This document shows, piece after piece, positions 48,017-57,276 of a stretch of 64,000 nt of DNA. Source of the stretch: Sphingobium sp. D43FB (lineage in GTDB: Bacteria; Pseudomonadota; Alphaproteobacteria; Sphingomonadales; Sphingomonadaceae); contig NZ_NMUA01000004.1 in NCBI RefSeq assembly GCF_002312805.1, forward strand, positions 62,001 to 126,000, given 5' to 3'. The notes under the pieces are model-generated. The model saw only the letters and a list, made by a program, of their open reading frames with translations, did not search any database and had not been told where the DNA came from. Numbering within the stretch: the stretch's first letter is position 1; the number at the start of each line of letters is the position of its first letter. The position numbers were made by a program, and so were the translations under genes.

Positions 48017-48229
48017 CTTAGAGTGTGATGACTTTACTCAGAACCGTTCGTCCTGAGTAGCCCCTTCGACTGCCTGCCAAGGCAGGCGCTCAGGACAGGC
48101 ATTGAGCGAAGTCGAAATGGCGTATCGAAGGATATAAAGCGCAGCCGACCCTTCGATACGGGTCTTCGACAAGCTCAGCCCCTACTCAGGGCGAACGGAG
48201 TGATGCGACTTAAAGTCATCATGCTCTAG
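48017..48229 (+). repeat. long palindromic element, copy 2
   Basis: A 213-bp imperfect palindrome, the near-identical inverted counterpart of 37847-38020, ending CATGCTCTAG. It differs mainly by an extra 38 bases (about 48063-48100) containing a perfect GCCTGCC-AA-GGCAGGC hairpin. It follows the last psp gene and may terminate it. Confidence 0.88.
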
Positions 48230-48262
48230 GTCGAAAAACGTCAAGTAGAATATGGGCTTAGC

Positions 48263-48327
48263 GTTCCCTGGCGAAGGCCGGGGTCAGTCCCACGCCCTGA
48301 ACTGGGCCCCGGCCTCCGCCGGGGAAC
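48263..48327. repeat. hairpin repeat (CCGGGGAAC family)
   Basis: GTTCCCTGGCGAAGGCCGGGGTCAG faces CTGGGCCCCGGCCTCCGCCGGGGAAC around a short loop. The same family recurs at 51636-51705. The stretch 48002-48356 holds only this and the palindromic element above; no gene is seen. Confidence 0.8.
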
Positions 48328-48356
48328 AATGGCAGGACGAACGGGTCGAGGGTGCC

Positions 48357-49934
48357 TTACCGTTCGCGCGTGGCGCTGAAGGTGACTTTGGGGTGGCGTT
48401 CCTGCTGGTAGCCGATATCCCAGGCGCTTCGGGCCATGAAGACGAGATTATCGTCGCGATCCTTGGCCATGTTGGCATTGTTGTAGGAGACCATCTCCTT
48501 GATCGCCGCGTCGTCGCCGCCGATCCAGCGGGCGGTGTCGAAGGGTGAGGCTTCCAGCACGGCGGCGACCTTATATTCGGCATCAAGCCGCGAGATCAGC
48601 ACTTCGAGCTGGAGCTGGCCGACGACGCCGACGATCCATTGGCTGCCGATTTCGGGATAGAAGACCTGGATCACGCCCTCTTCGGACAGGTCGTCCAGCG
48701 CCTTGCGCAACTGCTTGGTCTTGGTCGGGTCTTTCAATTGTACACGGCGCAGGATTTCGGGCGCGAAATTGGGCAGGCCGGTGAAGCGCAGGCCGGGCTT
48801 CTCCGACAGCGTATCACCGACGCGCAGCGCGCCATGATTGGGGATGCCGATGATATCGCCGGGGAAGGCCTCGTCCGCCAGTTCGCGATCCTGCGCGAAG
48901 AACAGGATCGGCGAATGGACCGCGAGCGGCTTGCCGGAGCCTGACGGCGTCAGTTTCATGCCGCGTTTGAACTTGCCTGAGACGAGGCGCATGAAGGCGA
49001 TGCGGTCGCGATGCTGCGGGTCCATATTGGCCTGCACCTTGAAGATGAAGCCGGTGACTTCGCTGGCGTCGGGTTCGACCGCGGCGGGGTCGGCCGGTTG
49101 CGCGCGCGGCGGCGGCGCATGAGCGGCGAGCGCGTCGATCAATTCGGTGACGCCGAACAATTTGAGCGCCGAGCCGAAATAGACCGGGGTCAGGTCGCCC
49201 TGCCGATAGCGGTCGAGGTCGAAGCTGGCATAGCCGCCCTGCGACAGTTCCGCTTCCTCGCGCAGCCGTTCGAGCGCGCGGGGGGAGAGGAATTCGCCGA
49301 GTTTGGGATCATCGAGGCCGGTAAACTGATGGCGGGTGCCGTCAAATTCCTTGGACGGGCCGGTCGGCTGCATCAGGCGGTTGGTGGCGAAGTCGTAAAT
49401 GCCTTCGAACTCGCCGCCCATGCCGACCGGCCAGCTCATCGGGCAGACGTCGAGCTGCAACTGGTCGGCAACCTCGTCGAGCAGGCCGAAGGTTTCGCGG
49501 CCTTCGCGATCGACCTTGTTGACGAAGGTGATGATGGGCAGGTTGCGCAGGCGGCAAACCTCGAACAATTTGCGGGTCTGCGGCTCGATGCCCTTGGCCG
49601 CGTCGATCACCATGACGGCGCTGTCGACGGCGGTCAGGGTGCGATAGGTATCTTCGGAGAAATCCTCATGCCCCGGCGTGTCGAGCAGGTTGAAGGTGAT
49701 GGTTTCGCCATCGCGCGTCCGCTCGAACGTCATGACCGAGGAGGTGACGGAAATGCCGCGCTGCTGCTCGATCTTCATCCAGTCCGACCGGGCGCGGCGG
49801 TTCGCCCCGCGCGCCTTGACCTCACCCGCCAGATGGATCGCGCCGCCTTCCAGCAGCAGCTTTTCCGTCAGCGTGGTCTTGCCGGCGTCAGGGTGGGAAA
49901 TGATCGCGAAGGTGCGGCGGGATGGGGTGGTCAT
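48357..49934 (-). CDS. prfC: peptide chain release factor 3
   Basis: A 525-residue translational GTPase that recycles RF1/RF2 after termination. G-motifs: ISHPDAGKTTLTEKLL, DTPGHEDFSEDTYR and FVNKVDRE; then domain II and a C-terminal RF3 domain (GVVGQLQLEVL). Length is standard. Flanked by hairpin repeats on both sides. Confidence 0.97.
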   Translation of the reverse strand: MTTPSRRTFAIISHPDAGKTTLTEKLLLEGGAIHLAGEVKARGANRRARSDWMKIEQQRGISVTSSVMTFERTRDGETITFNLLDTPGHEDFSEDTYRTLTAVDSAVMVIDAAKGIEPQTRKLFEVCRLRNLPIITFVNKVDREGRETFGLLDEVADQLQLDVCPMSWPVGMGGEFEGIYDFATNRLMQPTGPSKEFDGTRHQFTGLDDPKLGEFLSPRALERLREEAELSQGGYASFDLDRYRQGDLTPVYFGSALKLFGVTELIDALAAHAPPPRAQPADPAAVEPDASEVTGFIFKVQANMDPQHRDRIAFMRLVSGKFKRGMKLTPSGSGKPLAVHSPILFFAQDRELADEAFPGDIIGIPNHGALRVGDTLSEKPGLRFTGLPNFAPEILRRVQLKDPTKTKQLRKALDDLSEEGVIQVFYPEIGSQWIVGVVGQLQLEVLISRLDAEYKVAAVLEASPFDTARWIGGDDAAIKEMVSYNNANMAKDRDDNLVFMARSAWDIGYQQERHPKVTFSATRER

Positions 49935-49963
49935 GATGATTTTCTGGGTCGGGAGTAACTAAA

Positions 49964-50061
49964 CCCGTTCACCCTGAGCGAAGTCGAAGGGCCATGCCGA
50001 GCGGAGGCGAGGCACTTCACTGCGTTCAGTGGAAGGCTTCGACTTAGCTCAGCCCGAACGG
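49964..50061. repeat. hairpin repeat (GAAGTCGAAG family)
   Basis: CCGTTCACCCTGAGCGAAGTCGAAGG at the left faces CTTCGACTTAGCTCAGCCCGAACGG at the right, with a loop of about 45 bases holding a small hairpin (CTTCACTGCGTTCAGTGGAAG). It separates prfC from the epimerase-like gene. Confidence 0.78.
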
Positions 50062-50077
50062 AAACTGAGTTGCGCCG

Positions 50078-50962
50078 TTACACGTCCACAAGGCTGACGT
50101 CCATGCGGAAGCTGCGGGCGTTGCCGGGGGGGAGCGCCATGATGCCCTGCTTGGCCCAGACGTCGCCCTCGAACCCGACCAGGTCCGCCATCCCGGCCCA
50201 GGGTTCGACGCAGAGATAATGCGCGCCGGGCTTTTGCCACAGGCCGAGCCAGGGCGTGTCGGGAAAGTCGATCCGCAGCCGGGGTTGGCCGGGGACGCCC
50301 CAGAGGAGCGATCGGCTGGCCAGGTCGTCCCAGATCAGCGCGTCGCCCGCGAACATATCATGGGTGGGGGCGAGGCTGTCGCCCGTAACCGGGGAGGGCG
50401 CATGTTCGTGGGCGATGAGGCCGGGTTCGTCGCCGACCGTGCGGATCGGCGCGGGTTCGGGCGCTTCAAAGATGATGCGATGATCCTCCGCGCGGCCGCC
50501 ATAGGGCAGCGGCCAGGCGAAGGCGGGGTGATAGCCAAAGGCGAAGGGCATGACTGTGTCGCCCCGATTGGCGACGGTGGCGGTCATATGCAGCGTGGCG
50601 TCGGTCAGCGCGAACGCCATGTCGAGGCGGAAGTCGAAGGGGTAGATGGCGCGACTGGCGTCGTCCGCCTCCAGCCGGAATAGCGCGCTGTCGTCGCCCT
50701 GCTCCACGACCGCGAAGGCGCTGCGGCGGGCAAAGCCATGTTGCGGCATGGGATAGTACTGCCCGTCCAGCCGATAGACATCGCCGCGCGACCGGCCGAC
50801 GAACGGGAAGAGTAGCGGCGCGTGGCCGGTCCACCAGCGCGGATCGGCATCGGTCATCAGGTCGCGGCCTTGCGTGTCCCGAAGCGACCAGAGTTCGGCC
50901 CCCAGCGGATTGATGGTGGCGGACAAAGCGGGCGAGGCGATGGCGATAAGGGCGTCGGACAA
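50078..50962 (-). CDS. aldose 1-epimerase family protein
   Basis: A 294-residue galactose mutarotase-fold protein (NPLGAELWSLRD, LLFPFVGRSRGDVYRLDGQYYPMPQHGFARR with a catalytic-like His, FGYHPAFAWPL with a second His, and LCVEPWAGMAD with the glutamate). Substrate uncertain (sugar mutarotation). I prefer TTG 50962, with AGGAG six bases upstream, over ATG 50992, which lacks one. A longer frame overlaps the next gene antisense. Confidence 0.85.
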   Translation of the reverse strand: MSDALIAIASPALSATINPLGAELWSLRDTQGRDLMTDADPRWWTGHAPLLFPFVGRSRGDVYRLDGQYYPMPQHGFARRSAFAVVEQGDDSALFRLEADDASRAIYPFDFRLDMAFALTDATLHMTATVANRGDTVMPFAFGYHPAFAWPLPYGGRAEDHRIIFEAPEPAPIRTVGDEPGLIAHEHAPSPVTGDSLAPTHDMFAGDALIWDDLASRSLLWGVPGQPRLRIDFPDTPWLGLWQKPGAHYLCVEPWAGMADLVGFEGDVWAKQGIMALPPGNARSFRMDVSLVDV

Positions 50963-51083
50963 GGGCGGCTCCTGGGCTGTCCCGCCCCCCATAGCGTCGC
51001 GGCATGGGCCTGTCTGCCCCGGCAATCGTTTCGTCTGGGAACTGAAACCCCTGGTCGCTGGTTTGGCGATCGGGAGAAATATC

Positions 51084-51623
51084 ATGAAATCATTTATCGC
51101 TGCTGCCACCCTGTCCCTGCTGTTGTCGGGGACCGCGCTGGCGCAGGACAAGGACAAGCCAAGGGACGATACGCTGGACCGGGCGGGCGAGATCGCCAGC
51201 CAGCCGGTGCGCGACATCGGGCTTGAGAAGGACGAAATTCCGCCGGTGCTGCTCAAGGCGGTCGAGAATCCCTATGCGTCGCCGCCGTCGCGCACCTGCA
51301 CCGGGTTGAACCGGGGGCTGGGCGAGTTGAACGCGGTGCTGGGCGATGATTTCGTCGCGGGCAAGGATGCGAACGAAAATCGCACCGGCAAGATCGCGTC
51401 GGCGGTCGGCAAGACCGTGGTCAATTCGCTGATCCCGTTTCGCGGGCTGGTGCGGGAGATCAGCGGCGCGGCTCCGGCCGAGCGGCGCTTGCAGGCGGCG
51501 GTGACGGCGGGAATCGCGCGGCGCGGCTATCTGCGCGGGCTGGCTTCGGCCAAGGGCTGCAAGATCGCCCCGATCGTGCCGCCGGTGGTGGCGAAGCCCA
51601 AGAAGGACGATGATAAGAAATAA
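51084..51623 (+). CDS. secreted hypothetical protein
   Basis: A 179-residue exported protein: signal peptide (about 1-20, ending ALAQ), a mature part with two cysteines (RTCTGLN and KGCK), a hydrophobic stretch near ANENRTGKIASAVGKTVVNSLIPF, and a Lys/Asp tail. No family recognised. GGGAG precedes ATG 51084. Convergent with pheT. Confidence 0.78.
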   Translation: MKSFIAAATLSLLLSGTALAQDKDKPRDDTLDRAGEIASQPVRDIGLEKDEIPPVLLKAVENPYASPPSRTCTGLNRGLGELNAVLGDDFVAGKDANENRTGKIASAVGKTVVNSLIPFRGLVREISGAAPAERRLQAAVTAGIARRGYLRGLASAKGCKIAPIVPPVVAKPKKDDDKK

Positions 51624-51635
51624 GCCGTTTCGAGC

Positions 51636-51705
51636 CTGTTCCCCGACGAAGGTCGGGGTCCAGTTCAGAGCGTGGAACTGGACCCCGGCCTCCGCCGGGG
51701 AACAG
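51636..51705. repeat. hairpin repeat between convergent genes
   Basis: A 70-bp inverted repeat, CTGTTCCCCGACGAAGGTCGGGG..CCAGTTC and its near complement GAACTGG..CCCCGGCCTCCGCCGGGGAACAG, with an 8-base loop. It lies between the secreted gene and pheT and probably stops transcription from both. Confidence 0.82.
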
Positions 51706-51714
51706 GCTGGCTAT

Positions 51715-54132
51715 TTACCTCCGCAGGATGCCGCCCAGCTTCTGGGCGGCTTTCACGATAGCGGCGCTGATCGCGTCGAGATCGTCCTGGGTGAAGCTTT
51801 TGTCGCCGGGTTGGAGCGTGACTTCGATGGCGAGGCTCTTATGGCCGTCCTCGACGCCCGGTCCGGTGAAGACATCGAACAAGCGGGCGTCGACGATCGC
51901 CTTCTTGTCCGCGCCTTTTACCGCGCGGACCAGCGCGTCGGCTTCCTGTTGCTCCGGCACGACGAAGGCGAAGTCGCGCTTCACTGCCTGGAGCGCAGGC
52001 GGCGCGTAGGGCGCGCGCATGAAGCCCGATTTGCGCTTGCCCGGAATGGCATCCAGGAAGATTTCGCCCGCGACGATCGTGCCGCTCAGGCCGAACTGCT
52101 TGGCGAGGGCTGGGTGCAGCACGCCATATTCGGCGAGGATCACCTTGGGGCCAAGGCGCAGCGTGCCTGACTGGCCGGGATGATAAGCGCCAGACGCATC
52201 GCCGAAATTCTGCAGATTGGCGACCGGTGCGCCCGCCGCTGCGAGCAGGGCGACGACTTCGCCCTTGGCGTCGAAGGCGGAGAAAGCCTGCGCCTTGCCG
52301 GTTTGCCAGCCGCGCGGGGATTGATCGCCCGCCAGCACGAAGCCGACGGTCGCGCGCTCGTCCTGTTTGAAATAGCGTCGGCCAAGCTCGAACAAGCGCA
52401 CCGAAGAGGCGCCGCGATCCATGTTGCGGCGGGTTGCGGACAGTAGACCCGGCAGCAGCGAGGGGCGCATGACCTTGAGGTCTTCGGAGATCGGGTTGGC
52501 CAGCACCCAGTCGCCGCCGCCGACCGATGCGGCTTCCTTTTCGGAGAGGAAGGACCAGTTGATCGCTTCGGACAGGCCGCGCGCAGCCGCCGTGCGGCGC
52601 ACGCGCCGTTCGACCAATTGTTCGGGCGTGGCGGTGGGGCGGGCGACGCCCGGCACACGCGGCAGCGGGGTCGAGGGCACATGGTCCAGGCCGACGATGC
52701 GCACCACTTCCTCGACTAGATCGGGCCAGCCATCGACGTCGCGGCGCCAGCTGGGCACGGTGACGGCCCAATGGCCGGGCAGGCTGACGGGCATGCCATC
52801 CTGATAATCGAAGCTCGCCGCCTCGCCGGTGACGGTGAAGCCCAGATTGGTCAGGATGCGCTTCTGTTCGTCGGCGGGGACATCGACACCGGCCAGCGCC
52901 AGGCACTGGTCGGGATCATAGTCGATGATCTTGGGGGTGAGTGGCGGGCTGCCCGCGCGCGTCGGTTCGCTGGCGGTGCCGCCGCACAGATGGATGACCA
53001 GGCTGGTGGCGATCGACAGGCCATCGTCGAGGAAGGCGGGATCGACCCCGCGTTCGAAGCGGCCGCGCGCGTCGGAGGTGAGGCTCAGCTTCTGCCCCGT
53101 CATCGCAATCCGTTCGGGCGTGAAATAGGCGCATTCGATCAGCACGTCGGTCGTGCCATCCTGCGCGCCCGAATGTTCGCCGCCCATGATGCCGCCAATA
53201 TCGTGGACCGCTTCCTCGTCGGCGATGACGGTCATCGTGTCATCGACGGTGTAGGTCTTGCCATTGAGCGCCAGCACCTGTTCGCCCGGCTTGCCCTTGC
53301 GCGCGACCAGGCCGCCCGTGAGGCTCGCCATGTCATAGACGTGCAGCGGGCGGCCGAGGTCGATCATGATATAGTTGGTGATGTCGACCAGGGTGCTGAT
53401 CGGCTTTTGGCCAATGGCCTTCAACCGGCGCGCCATCCATTCGGGCGAAGCGCCATTGGTCACGCCGCGCACGGTGCGGGCATAGAAGGCGGGGCAGCCT
53501 TCGGCATCGTCGGTGCGCACGTCCGGGCCGGGGCCGACGCCGGTGATCGGCGGCACGATCAGCGCGTTGAGCGTGCCAAGGCCAGCGGCGGCGAGATCGC
53601 GCGCGATGCCGCGCACGCCCATGCAATCCTGGCGATTGGGGGTGATCGACACGTCGATGACCGGGTCGTTGAGGCCCGCCCAGTCGGCATAGGCCTGTCC
53701 CACCGGCGCGTCGCCGGGCAGTTCGATGATGCCGTCATGATCGTCGCCCAGTTCCAGCTCACGCGAGGAACACATCATGCCGTTGGAATCGACGCCGCGA
53801 ATCGCCGTCTTTTTCAGCACCAAGCCGTTGGAGGGCACGACCGCGCCCTCCGTCCCGAACACGCCGAGCAAGCCTGCGCGGGCGTTGGGGGCACCGCAGA
53901 CAACCTGCAACGGGGTGCCGTCGCCATGGTCTACGGTCAGCACTTGCAGCTTGTCCGCCTGCGGATGGGGATCGGCGGTCAGCACGCGCGCGATTTTGAA
54001 CGCGGCGAGCTTTTCGGCGGGGTTGTCGACGCCGTCCACCTCCAGGCCGATGGCGTTGAGCTTCTTGAGGATCGTCGCCAGGTCGGCATCGGTGGCGAGA
54101 TGCGTCTTGAGCCAGCTGAGCGTGAACTTCAT
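51715..54132 (-). CDS. pheT: phenylalanyl-tRNA synthetase beta subunit
   Basis: An 805-residue subunit. N-terminal [12 protein letters not shown], an EMAP-like tRNA-binding domain (residues about 40-150, [17 protein letters not shown]), B3/B4 editing domain ([19 protein letters not shown]), B5 and the C-terminal FDX-ACB anticodon-binding domain. It charges tRNA-Phe with PheS. ATG 54132 overlaps the pheS stop by 4 bp; longer frames are wrong. Confidence 0.96.
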   Translation of the reverse strand: MKFTLSWLKTHLATDADLATILKKLNAIGLEVDGVDNPAEKLAAFKIARVLTADPHPQADKLQVLTVDHGDGTPLQVVCGAPNARAGLLGVFGTEGAVVPSNGLVLKKTAIRGVDSNGMMCSSRELELGDDHDGIIELPGDAPVGQAYADWAGLNDPVIDVSITPNRQDCMGVRGIARDLAAAGLGTLNALIVPPITGVGPGPDVRTDDAEGCPAFYARTVRGVTNGASPEWMARRLKAIGQKPISTLVDITNYIMIDLGRPLHVYDMASLTGGLVARKGKPGEQVLALNGKTYTVDDTMTVIADEEAVHDIGGIMGGEHSGAQDGTTDVLIECAYFTPERIAMTGQKLSLTSDARGRFERGVDPAFLDDGLSIATSLVIHLCGGTASEPTRAGSPPLTPKIIDYDPDQCLALAGVDVPADEQKRILTNLGFTVTGEAASFDYQDGMPVSLPGHWAVTVPSWRRDVDGWPDLVEEVVRIVGLDHVPSTPLPRVPGVARPTATPEQLVERRVRRTAAARGLSEAINWSFLSEKEAASVGGGDWVLANPISEDLKVMRPSLLPGLLSATRRNMDRGASSVRLFELGRRYFKQDERATVGFVLAGDQSPRGWQTGKAQAFSAFDAKGEVVALLAAAGAPVANLQNFGDASGAYHPGQSGTLRLGPKVILAEYGVLHPALAKQFGLSGTIVAGEIFLDAIPGKRKSGFMRAPYAPPALQAVKRDFAFVVPEQQEADALVRAVKGADKKAIVDARLFDVFTGPGVEDGHKSLAIEVTLQPGDKSFTQDDLDAISAAIVKAAQKLGGILRR

Positions 54133-55223
54133 GCGCCTACTCCTCCGCTGAGCGTGGGCACGTCGAGCGCGGAGAAGCCATAATGTTTGAGCCAGCGCAG
54201 GTCGCCGTCGAAGAAGGCACGCAAGTCGTTCATCCCATATTTGAGCATGGCGAGCCGATCGACCCCGGTGCCAAAGGCGAAGCCCTGCCATTCGTCGGGG
54301 TTCAGGCCACAGCTTTCGATCACGCGGCGATTGACCATGCCGCTGCCCAGCACTTCGAGCCAGCCGCCATCGGGCGCATCGCCGTCGCCGCCGATGACGC
54401 GCTGGCCATTGGCGAGCGTATAGCCGACGTCGACCTCGACCGAGGGTTCGGTGAAGGGGAAGTAGCTGGGGCGCAGGCGCAGGACGATATCCTCGCGCTC
54501 GAAAAAGGCCTTGAGGAAGGTTTCCAGCGTCCATTTCAGGTGACCGAGCGTGATGCCCTTGTCGATGACGAGGCCCTCGATCTGGTGGAACATCGGCGTG
54601 TGGGTCGCGTCGCTATCGCTGCGATAGACGCGGCCGGGCGCGATGATGCGGATCGGCGGGGGGGTCGTCATCATCGTGCGGATCTGCACCGGGGAGGTAT
54701 GGGTGCGCAGCAGCATCCGCTTCTGCCCCTCCGCGTCGGGGAAGTAGAAGGTGTCGTGCATCGCCCGCGCGGGGTGCGTCTCGGGAATGTTGAGCGCGGT
54801 GAAATTATGCCAGTCATCCTCAATCTCCGGCCCGGTGGCGACGGAGAAGCCCAGATCGGCGAAGATTTCGGCCAGTTCGTCCATGACTTGGGCGACCGGG
54901 TGGACGCTACCCTGCGGGGCCGGATCGGCGGGCAGGGTCATGTCGATCTTTTCCGACGCCAGGCGCGCATCGAGCGCGGCGCTTTCGAGCGCAGCCTTGC
55001 GCGCGGCGATGGCGGCGGTGACGGATTCGCGCAGATCCTGAATCGGCGGGCCTTGCTCCAGCCGCTCTTGCGGCGACATCGGGCCGAGCGTCTTGAGCAG
55101 GCCGGTAATGACCCCATTCTTGCCCAACGCCCCCACCCGCAACGCCTCCACCGCGTCCGGCGTGTCGGCGGCGTCGATGTCGGCGATCAGCCCGGCTTTC
55201 AATGCGCTAATGTCTGTCATCAT
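54129..55223 (-). CDS. pheS: phenylalanyl-tRNA synthetase alpha subunit
   Basis: A 364-residue class II synthetase catalytic subunit: coiled N-terminus, then [51 protein letters not shown], and the C-terminal motif 3 ([20 protein letters not shown]). Two adjacent ATGs (55223, 55220) are possible. In many relatives it directly follows rplT; here two genes intervene. Confidence 0.96.
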   Translation of the reverse strand: MMTDISALKAGLIADIDAADTPDAVEALRVGALGKNGVITGLLKTLGPMSPQERLEQGPPIQDLRESVTAAIAARKAALESAALDARLASEKIDMTLPADPAPQGSVHPVAQVMDELAEIFADLGFSVATGPEIEDDWHNFTALNIPETHPARAMHDTFYFPDAEGQKRMLLRTHTSPVQIRTMMTTPPPIRIIAPGRVYRSDSDATHTPMFHQIEGLVIDKGITLGHLKWTLETFLKAFFEREDIVLRLRPSYFPFTEPSVEVDVGYTLANGQRVIGGDGDAPDGGWLEVLGSGMVNRRVIESCGLNPDEWQGFAFGTGVDRLAMLKYGMNDLRAFFDGDLRWLKHYGFSALDVPTLSGGVGA

Positions 55224-55242
55224 TGTCTTGTCACCACCATCT

Positions 55243-55275
55243 CGTCATTCCCGCGAAGGCGGGAACCCATCTCCC
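55243..55275. repeat. hairpin repeat at the 3' side of the GIY-YIG gene
   Basis: CGTCATTCCCGCGAAGGCGGGAACCCATCTCCC forms a short hairpin (CCCGC..GCGGG). It is the inverted counterpart of 55623-55654 and lies about 10 bp from the GIY-YIG stop. The same family occurs at 37658-37690. Confidence 0.8.
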
Positions 55276-55285
55276 GACCTGTCGG

Positions 55286-55612
55286 TCAGTCGCAGCGCAG
55301 AGTAGGCAAAGGTTCATAGCCAAAGCCCAGCGCCAGATCGTCCCAGTCGGGATTACCGGCTTCGATAAGCGCGATCTTCCACGGCCTGTTCCATTTCTTG
55401 ATCCGCTTCCCCCGCAGGATGGCGCTGTCCATACTGTCATGCGGTTCGAACCAGACCAGGCGCTTGACGCCGTAGTCTTTGGTGAAGCCTTCGATCAAGC
55501 CGTTTCGGTGTTCATAGAGTCGCTTTACGAGGTCGGATGTGACCCCGATGTAGAGCGTCCCGTTCCTGCGACTGGCCAGAAGATAGACGGTTGGGCTGAT
55601 CTCGCGCTTCAT
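55286..55612 (-). CDS. GIY-YIG nuclease family protein
   Basis: A 108-residue protein of the small YhbQ-like GIY-YIG family: TVYLLASRRNGTLYIGVTSDLVKRLYEHR carries the YxL..YIG core and the conserved Arg, with a Glu in WFEPHD and a C-terminal KRIKKWNR. The nuclease fold cuts DNA in other members; activity here is untested. It is flanked within about 10 bp on each side by inverted hairpin repeats and interrupts rplT-pheS. Confidence 0.88.
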   Translation of the reverse strand: MKREISPTVYLLASRRNGTLYIGVTSDLVKRLYEHRNGLIEGFTKDYGVKRLVWFEPHDSMDSAILRGKRIKKWNRPWKIALIEAGNPDWDDLALGFGYEPLPTLRCD

Positions 55613-55622
55613 ACAGGCCCCC

Positions 55623-55654
55623 GGAGATGGGTCCCCGCCTTCGCGGGGATGACG
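55623..55654. repeat. hairpin repeat at the 5' side of the GIY-YIG gene
   Basis: GGAGATGGGTCCCCGCCTTCGCGGGGATGACG, a CCCCGC..GCGGGG hairpin, in inverted orientation to 55243-55275, ending 10 bp upstream of the GIY-YIG start codon. Confidence 0.8.
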
Positions 55655-55713
55655 GAAATAGAGAGCGGGAATGACAAAGTGAGAGGCGGGGATGACGGAC
55701 TATGCTCTTTAAC

Positions 55714-56328
55714 CTACGCCCGCGCCCCCAGCAACGCGCCGCCGAAGCCGATGAACATGACGCCGGTCGCGCGGTTGAAGAGGCGTTGGCGGTTGGTGGG
55801 CGCGAGCCAGCGGGCGAGGCGCAGGCCGCCCAGCGCATAGACGCTGTACCAGAAGCTTTCGATCACCACGAAGGTCAGCACCAGGATGGCGAGCTGGACG
55901 CCGAAGGGGCGGTCGGTGTCGATGAACTGGGGGAAGAGCGCGGCGGCGAAGATGATGAGCTTGGGATTGGAGAGGCCCGTGAGCAGGCCCGTGGCAAAGA
56001 GGGCGTGGTGCGAACGGGCGGGTGCGGCGACGGCGGCTGCGCCAACCGGTGCGCGCCAGGCCTTTATCCCCAGCCAGACGAGATAGGCGACGCCTGCATA
56101 GCGCAGCACATCGAACAGCCGCGGCGAGGTTTTGAGCAGCGCGCCAAGGCCGAGCGCCGAAGCCGCGAGGCACAGCAGCACCGCGCTCATCAGGCCCGCC
56201 ATCGTCGCCATCGCCTTGCGCGGGCCGTGCTGGATGCTCTGCGTCATCACATGCAGCATGTTCGGCCCCGGCGTGGCGGAGATGAGGAAGACGGCGGTGA
56301 CATAGAGCCACCAGAGATGCAGCGACAT
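55714..56328 (-). CDS. LysE/RhtB family amino-acid exporter
   Basis: A 204-residue membrane protein with about six helices and the LysE family signature SATPGPNMLHVMTQSIQHG near the N-terminus and GLLTGLSNPKLIIFAAALFPQFID in the middle. It probably exports an amino acid or homoserine lactone-like molecule. ATG 56328 with GAGGA upstream is preferred to 56358. Confidence 0.88.
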   Translation of the reverse strand: MSLHLWWLYVTAVFLISATPGPNMLHVMTQSIQHGPRKAMATMAGLMSAVLLCLAASALGLGALLKTSPRLFDVLRYAGVAYLVWLGIKAWRAPVGAAAVAAPARSHHALFATGLLTGLSNPKLIIFAAALFPQFIDTDRPFGVQLAILVLTFVVIESFWYSVYALGGLRLARWLAPTNRQRLFNRATGVMFIGFGGALLGARA

Positions 56329-56360
56329 GGGGTGGTCCTCACGCTGGCGGGTCATCACAT

Positions 56361-56437
56361 CCGTTCGCCCTGAGCCTGTCGAAGGGCCGCTTTTTCTTCA
56401 AGAAAGTGCGGGGCTTCGACAAGCTCAGCCCGAACGG
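56361..56437. repeat. hairpin repeat (CCCTGAGCCTGTCGAAG family)
   Basis: CCGTTCGCCCTGAGCCTGTCGAAG (56361-56384) pairs with CTTCGACAAGCTCAGCCCGAACGG (56414-56437); the loop contains its own small hairpin (CGCTTTTTCTTCAAGAAAGTGCG). Located between the LysE gene and the rplT terminator. Confidence 0.8.
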
Positions 56438-56453
56438 GGATTGGGGTGGTGGG

Positions 56454-56496
56454 AAAACAAAAAGGGCGCCGGAAGCATCTGCCCCGGCGCCCTTTT
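56454..56496 (-). terminator. rho-independent terminator of rpmI-rplT
   Basis: AAAAGGGCGCCGG (56460-56472) and CCGGCGCCCTTTT (56484-56496) form a 13-bp stem; on the minus strand it is followed by TTTTTGTTTTCCC. It ends the ribosomal operon about 24 bp after the rplT stop. Confidence 0.88.
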
Positions 56497-56519
56497 GACG
56501 ATCTTGCGACCGATCGGCC

Positions 56520-56882
56520 TTAGGCTGCGGGCAGGGCAGCCTTGGCCTGGGCGATGATGGCGCTGAACGCCTCGCCTTCGTGCATCGCGATGTCGGCCAG
56601 AACCTTGCGGTCCAACTGCACACCGGCGAGCTTCAAGCCATGCATGAACTGCGAATAGGTCAGGCCTTCAGCGCGGACACCCGCGTTGATGCGCTGAATC
56701 CACAGGCCACGGAAGCTGCGCTTCTTGACCTTGCGATCGCGGTAAGCGTACTGGCCGGCCTTTTCGACGGCCTGACGGGCGATACGGATGGTATTTTTGC
56801 GACGGCCATAATAGCCCTTCGCCTGTACCAGAAGCCGCTTATGCTTGGCGCGGGTGGTTACACCCCGTTTTACGCGTGCCAT
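56520..56882 (-). CDS. rplT: 50S ribosomal protein L20
   Basis: A 120-residue RNA-binding protein of the large subunit: [33 protein letters not shown] is the classic basic N-terminus. Assembly protein; in other bacteria represses its own operon. It follows rpmI by 13 bp. Confidence 0.97.
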   Translation of the reverse strand: MARVKRGVTTRAKHKRLLVQAKGYYGRRKNTIRIARQAVEKAGQYAYRDRKVKKRSFRGLWIQRINAGVRAEGLTYSQFMHGLKLAGVQLDRKVLADIAMHEGEAFSAIIAQAKAALPAA

Positions 56883-56895
56883 ATGTCCCTAATCC

Positions 56896-57099
56896 TTACT
56901 TGAGGCCGTAGGGCGCCCAGAGGCGGACGTGAGCCACGTCGGCATCGGACAGCACGGAAGTACCACGGTTCTGGCGAATATATTTGGCGTTGTGGCTGAT
57001 CAGACGGTGACGCTTGCCAGCGACGCCGTGCTTGACCTTGCCGGAAGCGGTGAACTTGAAGCGCTTCTTCACACCGCTCTTGGTCTTGAGCTTGGGCAT
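56896..57099 (-). CDS. rpmI: 50S ribosomal protein L35
   Basis: A 67-residue protein, [34 protein letters not shown], matching L35. AAAGGAGA precedes ATG 57099. infC is not upstream, unlike in E. coli; the next gene points away. Confidence 0.96.
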   Translation of the reverse strand: MPKLKTKSGVKKRFKFTASGKVKHGVAGKRHRLISHNAKYIRQNRGTSVLSDADVAHVRLWAPYGLK

Positions 57100-57276
57100 T
57101 TTCGTCTCCTTTGCGTAGCGCGACGATTACAGACAGCCCCGGCAGCCCTAGTTAGCCGGGCGGTCCCACTGAATATCGCGAAGGGCGCGCCATAAGGGGC
57201 GGCCGGGGAAAAGGCAAGCGATTCGCGTTTTGGGGGGCGCGGGAGCCATTTGACGCGCTGGCGCGTTGAGCGCGCG

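Noticed and set aside
54132..54534. N-terminal extension of pheT into pheS
   Set aside because: The canonical PheT start is at 54132 with a 4-bp overlap to pheS; the extension is out-of-frame pheS.
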